Below the pieces are notes generated by a model. It was not told the origin of the DNA and ran no database searches. It saw only the letters and a program-made list of their open reading frames with translations. A stretch of DNA of 24,793 nt, from positions 1 to 24,793 of the forward strand of contig CAJUOO010000048.1 in the NCBI GenBank assembly GCA_910588535.1. The letters run 5' to 3'. This stretch comes from an uncultured Lachnospiraceae bacterium (GTDB lineage Bacteria > Bacillota > Clostridia > Lachnospirales > Lachnospiraceae). Positions 8,294 to 15,800 of the stretch are shown here, piece by piece; position 1 is the stretch's first letter, and each line of letters opens with the position of its first letter. Made by a program: the position numbers and the translations under genes.

Positions 8294-8509
8294 AGTATAG
8301 CCAGTCCGCTGTTTTCCTCAAGGAACCTATTGAGAAACGTCGGTACTAGTGTGAAAGAAGAATTTCATATCCTGATTTGTATGCCCGCTAAAGCGGGCAG
8401 ATGGGAGTTAGCGAGGTTTTTCACAAGCTTAGTATCCGTTATGTTTTTCACTAAGCGCAAGCGGGGTGACGGAGGGAAACAGTGACTGGCTATACGAACC
8501 TCTTCCAAA
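8294..8509 (+). repeat. R1 structured repeat, copy 3 (subfamily B), interrupted by R2
   Basis: The R1 core (CTCAAGGAACCTATTGAGAA through AAGCGGGGTGACGGAGG) is present in the same orientation as copy 1. The outer arms are different: TATAGCCAGTCCGCTGTTTT on the left pairs with AAACAGTGACTGGCTATA on the right. The helix CGGTACT...TTAGCGAGG is interrupted by a complete inverted R2 unit at 8349-8411. The right flank (ACGAACCTCTTCC) resembles the flank of copy 4. At 8499-8515 CCTCTT/AAGAGG followed by a T run looks terminator-like on the + strand, but no + strand gene precedes it. Confidence 0.85.
8349..8411 (-). repeat. R2 63-bp repeat, copy 2, nested inside R1 copy 3
   Basis: An exact 63-bp unit in the opposite orientation to the other two R2 copies. 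Hairpin 1 is GCCCGCTAAAGCGGGC on the + strand, where the others have GCCTGC/GCAGGC, a compensated change. It interrupts the R1 stem, so R2 is a separate element that arrived after R1. The exact insertion base is ambiguous because TA occurs at both edges. Confidence 0.85.
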
Positions 8510-8524
8510 GAGGGATTTTTCCCC

Positions 8525-9862
8525 TTATTCTTGCAAATCTGTGCTATCTTCATTCTTCCACTGCAATATCTTAATAAGCTTTTCCCTCACCTGATTTTCC
8601 TGCCCCTCGCCGTCTGGCTGATAATATCTGCGCCCTTTTAAGGAATCCGGCAGACACTGCATCTTGGCCATCTTCTCTTTTGTATTATGCGCATAGATAT
8701 ATCCCTCTCCATAATGAAGCTCCTTCATCAGATCTGTTGGCGCATTGCAAATCCAGAGTGGCACAGGTTCTGCGGGAAGATTTTTAATATCCTCCTTACA
8801 CTCAGTACATGCTCGATACAGTGCATTGGACTTAGGCGCCATAGATAGATACACCACTGCATGTGTTAGATGAACATCACACTCAGGCATACCAAGAAAA
8901 TGACATGCCTGATATGCTGCTATCGCAAGCGGCAGCGCACTGGAATCTGCCATTCCCACATCCTCACTCGCATAGCGCACAAGACGTCTCGCAATATAAA
9001 GAGGTTCTTCTCCCCCATCCAACATCCGGTGCAGCCAATATACCGCCGCATCTGGATCACTGTTTCTCATCGATTTATGAAGAGCAGAGATCAGATTATA
9101 ATGCTCCTCCCCATTTTTATCATACAATAAAGAACGGCGGTTCATGCACTGTGACAGGATCTCAGCACTCACATATAATACCGCCTGTTCATTTAACTCA
9201 CTGTTTACAACTGCCATCTCCAGCGTATTTAACGCTGTTCTCGCATCTCCGTTCGAGAAACGGGCAATGGCAGAAAGCTGGGCATCTTCTATGGCGATCT
9301 GCATAGCCCCAAGTCCTTTCGGGCTGCTCAGCGCATGGACTAGCAACTCCTTGATCTCATCTTCCTCCAGCGCCTTTAAAATAAATACTCGGCATCTGGA
9401 CAGCAGAGCGGAATTGATCTCAAAAGAAGGATTCTCTGTCGTCGCGCCGACCAGTATAATGCTTCCTTTCTCCACATAAGGCAAAAATGCATCTTGCTGT
9501 GCCTTGTTAAAACGGTGAATCTCATCTGCAAATAAAAGTGTTCTCACGCCCATATGGCGATTTTGCTCTGCCTGAGCCATCACTTCCTTGATCTCCTTAA
9601 TCCCACTTGTGACAGCACTAAATTCTACAAACTCTGCCCTTGTCTGGCTCGCGATAATTCTTGCCAATGTCGTCTTGCCAACCCCCGGTGGTCCCCAAAA
9701 TATCATGGAAGACAACTGATCCTTCTCTATCAACTGCCTAAGTATTTTTCCCTTTCCCACAAGATGTTTCTGGCCCACATACTCATCAAGCGTCTCCGGC
9801 CTTAATCGACTTGCCAGTGGTGCCGCCGTCTGCCTATTATCAAATAAACTCATCTGTTCCAT
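8525..9862 (-). CDS. rarA: Replication-associated recombination protein A (MgsA/RarA AAA+ ATPase)
   Basis: A 445-residue clamp-loader-like AAA+ ATPase that acts at stalled replication forks, of the usual length for the family. Key features are the N-terminal MSLFD, the RLRPETLDEYVGQKHLVGKG box, Walker A GPPGVGKT (57-64), Walker B FADEIHRFNK (DEIH at 113-116), sensor 1 GATTENPSF and the C-terminal tetramerisation region with HYGEGYIYAHN. Start at 9862 with AGAGGAAA upstream; ATG 9853 (MSLFD) is an alternative. It stands as a single gene, with repeat copies on both sides. Confidence 0.95.
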   Translation of the reverse strand: MEQMSLFDNRQTAAPLASRLRPETLDEYVGQKHLVGKGKILRQLIEKDQLSSMIFWGPPGVGKTTLARIIASQTRAEFVEFSAVTSGIKEIKEVMAQAEQNRHMGVRTLLFADEIHRFNKAQQDAFLPYVEKGSIILVGATTENPSFEINSALLSRCRVFILKALEEDEIKELLVHALSSPKGLGAMQIAIEDAQLSAIARFSNGDARTALNTLEMAVVNSELNEQAVLYVSAEILSQCMNRRSLLYDKNGEEHYNLISALHKSMRNSDPDAAVYWLHRMLDGGEEPLYIARRLVRYASEDVGMADSSALPLAIAAYQACHFLGMPECDVHLTHAVVYLSMAPKSNALYRACTECKEDIKNLPAEPVPLWICNAPTDLMKELHYGEGYIYAHNTKEKMAKMQCLPDSLKGRRYYQPDGEGQENQVREKLIKILQWKNEDSTDLQE

Positions 9863-9923
9863 GCTGCTTTCCTCTCATTTCTTTATTTTACAGACATAAT
9901 TCTTATCTAAGTACTTTCTCACT

Positions 9924-9986
9924 CTAACCAATATCTGCCTGCTTTAGCAGGCATACAAATCAGGATGTGAAATTTTAATTTCACGC
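9924..9986 (+). repeat. R2 63-bp two-hairpin repeat, copy 3
   Basis: Same 63-bp length and orientation as the copy at 7077-7139. Hairpin 1 is GCCTGCTTTAGCAGGC. Hairpin 2 is GTGAAAT/ATTTCAC, where copy 1 has AAGTAAA/TTTACTT, so the stem is kept while its sequence differs. It lies in the short gap between rarA and the upstream hypothetical gene. Confidence 0.85.
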
Positions 9987-10001
9987 TATCCCCAACAGTT
10001 C

Positions 10002-10556
10002 TCAGCCACAAAGTACAAGACCTTCTGCTAAAAAATAAAACCTTGTGTCCAAGCTGGAATGAACAGTAAGCTGTACTCCTATCTCCAGCATACGGCTGTT
10101 GAGAATATGATACATCTCTTGCTGTTCCCAGCGAATACCCATAATATATTCCTTCTCCCTCTTAGTAAGACAAGATAATTTATCAAGATACCTCTCCCTA
10201 TCTGCTCTCTTCCATGCTCCAAAAGGGCAGAGCATGTACGAATTTTTTTCTCCGTTCTTATCAATATGCTCCGACAGAACATGATTTAGCTTATAAACCT
10301 GCATCTTTTCTATCTGTCTTACCGTCATATCTCCTTCCCCTATGGAAGTCCTTAACATTCCCGTATCCAACATATGCTGGTACACGGTTTTCTCCACACG
10401 ATCTCTGGGTGTGGGAAATTCCAACGTTTTTATAATCTGATCCACCGAATATCCCCTGTCCGCCAGATGACGGATCGCCCCTCCGCTCGCCATATCAAAC
10501 ATAAAATTTGACAATGCCTCATTAAAATAATCTTGTTCTTTTCTTCTATCTGACAT
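10002..10556 (-). CDS. Uncharacterised 184-residue protein
   Basis: Not recognised with confidence. A soluble, mixed-charge protein of 184 residues with no membrane segment or signal peptide. It starts MSDRRKEQDYFNEALSNFMF and includes a stretch resembling a degenerate helix-turn-helix (IRHLADRGYSVDQIIKTLEF, about 28-47). A cysteine pair lies at about 109 and 128 and more aromatic residues toward the end. A TATGGAG site precedes the ATG. It lies upstream of rarA on the same strand, 139 bases away with an R2 copy between, so co-transcription is possible but unproven. Confidence 0.65.
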   Translation of the reverse strand: MSDRRKEQDYFNEALSNFMFDMASGGAIRHLADRGYSVDQIIKTLEFPTPRDRVEKTVYQHMLDTGMLRTSIGEGDMTVRQIEKMQVYKLNHVLSEHIDKNGEKNSYMLCPFGAWKRADRERYLDKLSCLTKREKEYIMGIRWEQQEMYHILNSRMLEIGVQLTVHSSLDTRFYFLAEGLVLCG

Positions 10557-10853
10557 ATGACTCCATAACCTATCCTTTTTTCATTATCATACTACAAGAA
10601 AAAGCTGTGGTCAAAAAAATTTTCGCATACACAACCGGAATCTTACTGATTTTAACATTGGACTGTCCTTAATTATAACAGATTACATTCGATTTTTATA
10701 TAAAATCAACGCCGTGAGTAAGAAATTCTCTGCCCAGAGAAATTCATCGCTCACGGCGTGTCAAATAAAAATATATTCAAAAGCCAAAAATCTCACTGCA
10801 AGCAGTCTCTTGACTCACAGCACACAAAAATCAATCTACTTTTTCCTGTGTCT
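10557..10853. other. Intergenic region containing a terminator hairpin
   Basis: About 300 bases of AT-rich sequence between two minus-strand hypothetical genes. The only clear structure is the hairpin at 10710-10758, listed separately. No ORF is supported. Confidence 0.5.
10710..10758 (-). terminator. Long hairpin, probable rho-independent terminator
   Basis: The arms CGCCGTGAG (10710-10718) and CTCACGGCG (10750-10758) pair perfectly and enclose a second, nearly perfect inverted repeat GAAATTCTCTG/CAGAGAAATTC. On the minus strand the stem is followed by TTGATTTTATATAAAAAT, a T-rich tract. This fits termination of transcripts from the gene at 10854-11567. Confidence 0.6.
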
Positions 10854-11567
10854 CTAAAACCCACTTTTTCCCATCTCTTTTATCACATCCATCACAAAGC
10901 TGCTCTCGTAGGATTTGATTGCTCTGGTATTGATGCTCATCGGCCTCTTAGGATGTTCGCGGCTGTCCTCTCCTTCTTTTCTCTGTAAAGACACTTCATT
11001 CAAATATCTGGAGTAATCTCTTTTTTTGTCCGCCATCCGCTCATACAGATCTCTAAGCCCTTCCTGCTTTAGATAATACTGCTTATCCAGCGCCTTCTTT
11101 CTTGCCTTTTTAAGAGCCTTCTCCCTCTCCCGCTTTCTCTCTGCTTCTTTGTTCTCTCTATTTTTGCTTGTATGGTAATCCCAGTTATTATAGCTTTCTC
11201 CATGACAAGATTCCTTTGTCGCCCCGATATATTCATAATCCTCTCCTGAAATATAATGTGGATTGCTGGTTATAAGAGATATATCCACAGAACGATTCTC
11301 CCTGATATGTTCAAGCACCCACGCCTCATATTCTGGATCATTCTTCATGGCAAGATAGCCTTCCTCGGAGATTGTTAAATATTCCTTATCCCTGCGATGT
11401 GAATAGTGAAATGGAATCTTTGCGATTTTATCATTGATATAGCCCTTATATTCCTCCAACGTCATATCCTGCGTGCTCTTCACAGCTTCCATATTTTTAT
11501 TCACAGATGTCAGTTTTTTACGCAAAACTGACTGGTAATCATAAGTATTGGTATTGCTCACATTCAT
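10854..11567 (-). CDS. Uncharacterised 237-residue charged protein
   Basis: The frame is open to 11720, but the ATG at 11567 (MNVSNTNTYDYQSVLRKKL) is chosen. AAGGGGG lies 8 bases upstream of it, and the extra 51 codons look like readthrough. The N-terminal half has an ordered, Tyr-rich region (residues 30-125). It is followed by a highly charged, probably helical stretch rich in Lys, Arg and Glu (about 135-195), then a short conserved-looking tail (SSFVMDVIKEMGKSG). No enzyme motif, membrane span or signal peptide is seen. The family is not recognised; it may belong to one of the DUF families common in Lachnospiraceae. Its own terminator lies downstream. Confidence 0.6.
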   Translation of the reverse strand: MNVSNTNTYDYQSVLRKKLTSVNKNMEAVKSTQDMTLEEYKGYINDKIAKIPFHYSHRRDKEYLTISEEGYLAMKNDPEYEAWVLEHIRENRSVDISLITSNPHYISGEDYEYIGATKESCHGESYNNWDYHTSKNRENKEAERKREREKALKKARKKALDKQYYLKQEGLRDLYERMADKKRDYSRYLNEVSLQRKEGEDSREHPKRPMSINTRAIKSYESSFVMDVIKEMGKSGF

Positions 11568-11813
11568 TACATTCGCCCCCTTATTGCCAAAAATACGTCT
11601 CAGTACCTCTATACCAATTATCGGCAGCCAAGCGAGCTTTCTTAAGTCAATATGAAAAATATTCCAAAATCGCCTGCTTTGCAGTAAATACGGGTATATA
11701 CCCTTGCAGTATCCATTCATCTATCCAAGTCAACCCTTGTCGGTCTTAAACAGACTCTTAGCTCGTTACTTATGGAAATGAAAAAGAGAGCAGGATATAT
11801 AAACACAAAAACA

Positions 11814-11949
11814 GACAAGTCCCCGCCTTTTATGTCTTTCATCGAACAGAGAAGATACTTTCTCTACTCGCCGCGCGGAGCGCGCAGCTTTCGCTGCTGA
11901 TTTCCCTGCGCGCCCTCGCGCATAAAAACACAGTGCTTGAGGACTTGCC
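11814..11949. repeat. Long GC-rich nested inverted repeat (R4), single copy here
   Basis: The ends GACAAGTCC (11814-11822) and GGACTTGCC (11941-11949) are near-perfect inverted repeats, followed inward by CTTTTATG / CATAAAAA. The centre holds GC-rich hairpins (GCAGCTTTCGCTGC at 11884-11897, GCGCGGAGCGCGC upstream). The composition is far more GC-rich than its surroundings. Frames crossing it have no gene-like sequence. The build resembles R1 and R3, but no second copy was found in the window. It lies between two hypothetical genes and could also act as a terminator or transcript-stabilising structure. Confidence 0.6.
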
Positions 11950-11978
11950 CTCTCACATTCCATTTTGCCTGACAGCTT

Positions 11979-12410
11979 CTACAAATACACTCTCATATCC
12001 TTTGCAAGCTTCTCTTCTATCCCAGCTAACTTCTCTGCGATACCACGCACTTTTTTCTCTGCTGCCGGATATTGATTCAGATAGCGGTGTACCGTCTTTA
12101 CACCCATATTACAGCCATCTGTGATCAGATCAGCGACCGTTTTATCAGAATCTTTTATCGCCATCTTCATATTTGTTTTCATCCATGACATCGCCTTCGC
12201 CATGGCAGCGGGTTCTTTCTTTGGCTCCTTATACTGCTCCAAGTACTCCTCCACCTCATGCTCCAGCTTGCAATGCTCCTGTCTGCTGTCCTCCAAAATC
12301 TGCTTCATCGTTTTATCGGAGACATTTTCCATAATCTCATCAATAGAAGAAACCCCCATGCGAATACCAGAATCACACTCTCTCAACAGCTTAATACTAT
12401 CATTATCCAT
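11979..12410 (-). CDS. Small helical protein, DUF2383/ferritin-like fold suspected
   Basis: A protein of 143 residues from the ATG at 12410 (MDNDSIKLLRECDSGIRMG). An ATG four codons upstream is possible, but its purine-rich stretch is directly adjacent, which is too close. The sequence is a likely four-helix bundle (GVSSIDEIMENVSDKTMKQI, then a His/Glu-containing helix EHCKLEHEVEEYLEQY, then MAKAMSWMKTNMKM, then DLITDGCNMGVKTVHRYLNQ). I recognise this as a conserved clostridial family resembling DUF2383. The biochemical role is unknown, and metal binding is not supported by a full set of ligands. It is the first gene downstream of the Wadjet locus, separated from it by a repeat and about 430 bases. 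Confidence 0.7.
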   Translation of the reverse strand: MDNDSIKLLRECDSGIRMGVSSIDEIMENVSDKTMKQILEDSRQEHCKLEHEVEEYLEQYKEPKKEPAAMAKAMSWMKTNMKMAIKDSDKTVADLITDGCNMGVKTVHRYLNQYPAAEKKVRGIAEKLAGIEEKLAKDMRVYL

Positions 12411-12456
12411 AACCACACCCATCCTTTCTTTATTTTCAGCGCATCTTACAAACTGC

Positions 12457-12599
12457 TAGTATGAGAAGAACTCCTAATCACTCGCAGCAAAAGCTGCTTC
12501 ATAAAGAAGTTCTAAGTCTCACACCAGAGAATGTCTGAAATACGACATTCTCTGTATAGATTTGAGATTCTGCAAAGCGGAATCATGGGAATTAGTATG
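12457..12599 (-). repeat. R3 structured repeat, single inverted copy downstream of jetC
   Basis: Read on the minus strand it matches the tandem units at 17986-18255: CATGATTCCGCTT..., CAGAGAATGTC / GACATTCTCTG, then GTGAGACTTAGAACTTC with an inner GCAGCTTTTGCTGC. Hairpin 2 differs from the tandem copies by a paired change (GCC/GGC to GTC/GAC). TAGTATG occurs at both edges (12457-12463 and 12593-12599), consistent with a short target duplication or shared element ends. It is opposite in orientation to the tandem copies, so jetB and jetC lie between inverted copies. Confidence 0.85.
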
Positions 12600-12846
12600 G
12601 CATATTTTTCAGATATTATAAACATTCACATATGTTTGTAGCTCACTCACGCAAAAGCCCCACTTATAACCATGTGAATGTTCACGAGTCAACTTTTTTC
12701 CAGCACATGGATCACGTTGACAAATAAGAACGTTGATCATTGAATTGCTCGTGATCAGCCAGATAGGCATCTAACTATCTTTCTTTTCCTTCTCTATCTC
12801 ACAGAAACAAAAGAGGTCAGAAGCTTACTTATGTTTAGTACTAAAG
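12600..12846. other. Non-coding region downstream of jetC with inverted repeats
   Basis: No ORF is supported. AACATTCACAT (12621-12631) pairs perfectly with ATGTGAATGTT (12672-12682). Directly after it CACGAG (12683-12688) pairs with CTCGTG (12748-12753), enclosing GTCAAC and GTTGAC/GTTGAT blocks. This could be the jetC 3' end with a terminator, or another structured element. No second copy was seen in the window. Confidence 0.45.
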
Positions 12847-15800
12847 TTATTCTATCTGCTCTGTCTGAAACTGCGATGGTAGTATCGTTTTGTCCTCCTC
12901 CCCTTTTATATGTTCACTCTTTAAATAGCGCATCCCCTGCTTTATCCTCGCACTCACTACATTTAGCACATAGATATTATCAAATCGGTTATAGATGGAA
13001 TCTCCCCCAAGCCCCGACAGGCAGATAAGCTGTGTGTTGGTCTTTTTAGCCATATCCATCAGAGGTTTTAATAGATGTACCGCATTGGTCTGTGCAAAGG
13101 GATTATCCATAATCAATACTTTTCCCTCCTCCCCGGAGGCAAAGAGATCGGATTCATCCCGCCTCATATAACTTAACAGACTAGACAATATCACAAATGC
13201 TGACAAAAATCCCTCCCCGCCAGAATTTGCCGACACCTCTGTCCAAGAGATGGGAACCTCCCGCTCTGCTTCTATTTTATAAAGACGAATCTCAATATTT
13301 CGTATCCCCACAACATCATCATATAGTTTTTTTGTCGTGATCAGCTTTCCAAGCAATTCATCCACATTCTGATTTTTCTCTACGGCGTCAAGTCCCCATT
13401 TGATATATTCATCCGTAAAGTCCTGTATTCTTTTTTGATATAGCTCTCTGTTTTCCTCCCATGCTGGAACATAAATTCTAAGCATACGAATCGTCTTCCC
13501 TCGCACAGTGATAGATGAATTTTTATCAATCTGGCGCATATGATCATCAATATCCTTTACATAGTCAAAAAATATCTCCTCCGTACTTTTCCGCTCCCTC
13601 TCTATATTTTCCAGATCCACCTGAAGCTTTTGTTGTATGCTGTTATAGGAGGCGAGCAATGTCTCAAGCTGCAGTCTTAGATCTTCCACTTGATTCACCA
13701 AAGAAAACAGATTCTCAAAACCTTTTCTAAAAAAATCCTCCTGATAGATCTCCTTTGCCGACACCCTTCTTATCATCTCCTGCGTCAGACGTCTCTGTTC
13801 CTCCCTCTGTGTGGTAAAAATACGGAGATCACGCCGCAGTTTTCCCTGATACTGATTAAGCTCTTCCCTAGATGCAGAGGGAATCTCCCTTTCCTCCACC
13901 TGACAGGTAACAGAAAAATCCATATATTCTGCCATGGCATCCTGTGTGCTTTTGCAGGCGTCAAGCTTCTCCATCAGCTCCCTTAGTTCTGCTCTCCTCT
14001 TATCACATTCATAACCAGCCAGTCTTAAGCTGTCATCAAAGTTCGTGCTGTTAATCTTCTCTCTTGGCACAAGCTCCTTATACCCTGTCTTTTCCTCCAT
14101 ATGCTTTCTTGCATATTCCAGAGTTACATCCAGCTTGGCAATCTGTTTTTCCAGACCTTTGTTCTCCTCCTTCGCGGCATTTTCCTCTCTCGCTGCTGCC
14201 TTGATCTGCTGCTCTAGGTATTCTGTCATATCCTCCGAATAAGAGAGAGACTGATATTCTTCTTTCTGAAAATGATACCGATTTCTTCTTTTAAGCTCTG
14301 CTATCTTTCTCTCAAGTCTATGATTCTCTTCCTCAAGATCACGACTTAGCTCCTCAATGGAGATAGATATTCCCTCCGTGATAGCATGATACCTTGCTTC
14401 AAGTGCAACATAATCAGCCTGTTCTTCCCATTCTGACTCCTCTTGGTAGGATTGGTAGAGAGCGCTCTTTCTTTTATAGCTTGATAGCTCACTGTTTATA
14501 CCTTTTTTTATATCCTTATTATACAAGAGCTGATCCGTAAGCCTTTGCTCCTCCTCTTTTAACTGTCCAATCTTCTCCTTTGTGTTCTTCTCCTTTTTTT
14601 CTAGCCGCTCCCTCTCCTGCCTATCTGCCAGATAGCTCTTGTAGGCAGACGTAAGCTCGCCAAATTCCTCCAGCCGTCTCTGCGCTGTCTGTTGTGCTTC
14701 TTTTCCCTCCTCCAGTCTCTTTCTCGCCTGCTCCTGTTCCAACTGATTTTTCTTTCTCTTCTGTCCACAGAGCACATATGCATCGGAAAGCTTTGTATGC
14801 TTCTCCTCACATAGCTTCACTTGTCTCTGGTTCTCCTTGAGCAGATCCTCTGAGTAGCTCTGACGCTCTACTACATTCCAGTAACTCTGGTACTCCTGAA
14901 TCTCCCTTCTCTTTCTTTCCGCCCGCTCCTGCCACAGCTTGATCTGTTGCTGCTTTTCTTCCAACAGCTTTGTAAGATCTTCTGGGTGCAGCAGATGCTG
15001 ATTAAACATTACCAAAAAATGAACCGACCCAAAAGACAACACTCCATTCTCTGACACCTCAAGCGCCTTATCAAGCTCCTCCCTCACCACGATGGGAATG
15101 GGAAAGCTAGTATAGATCTCTTTTTCAGCCTTTCCAAGCCTTCTGATCACATCTCTGCCAAGTATAATACTGTAGGGCAGAAAGGGATTTCTCTCTGTCA
15201 GCCTCTGGTTCTCCTCTGCGCCTCTTTGATTTTTCTTCAGCCATTCCATGCCATAGATAACATCGATCCCCTGATCCTTAAAATACTCCACAATCGCTTC
15301 CGGCAGCTCCACAATCCTGCCTTGGCTAAGATTTTCATATTCCTTACGAAAAGCCTTCTGCTTCTCTGCACAGACTGCCCTTTCCTCCTCCAACTCCTCC
15401 AGCCTGCCACCCAACTTGGCAAGCAACAACCCCTTATTATCAATCTCTGCATCAGCAAGCTCCATATACCGCAAAATTCCTCTTCTGCGCTCCTTCTCCT
15501 CCTGCATGGACTGATATTCCTTCTTAAACTGCATAAGCTCATGCTCACACTGGCTGCTGTGAAGTGAGAGACTCTCACTCTCCTCAATCAGTGCCTCCTC
15601 CTCGGCTTTCAGTCTATGTAACTCCTCTGAATACCTGCCTAGCTCCACATTAAGCTGCGTCAGTTCCTCCTCAAATTTCCTATTATATAGGGCAAGTGTT
15701 CCCTCCTCATATTCCCCCAAAAGATTCCTTGCAAGCTCCATATCAGCACTTTTCTTTAAATATCTATCATAAAATCTCTGCTCCACCTTATCATAGGAGC

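Noticed and set aside
8255..8485. Open frame of 76 codons on the + strand
   Set aside because: It runs through R1 copy 3 and the nested R2 unit, has no ribosome binding site and no gene-like sequence. It is repeat DNA that happens to be open.
11568..11720. N-terminal extension of the 237-residue protein to 288 residues
   Set aside because: The upstream ATG has no good ribosome site, whereas AAGGGGG lies correctly before the ATG at 11567.
11766..11963. Open frame of 65 codons on the - strand
   Set aside because: It lies over the GC-rich palindrome R4; the Ala/Arg-rich product follows from the hairpins and has no start signal.
14601..14810. Arg-rich frames opposite or out of phase with jetC (also 15237-15587 and 15984-16268)
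   Set aside because: These are shadows of the coiled-coil coding sequence, without ribosome sites.
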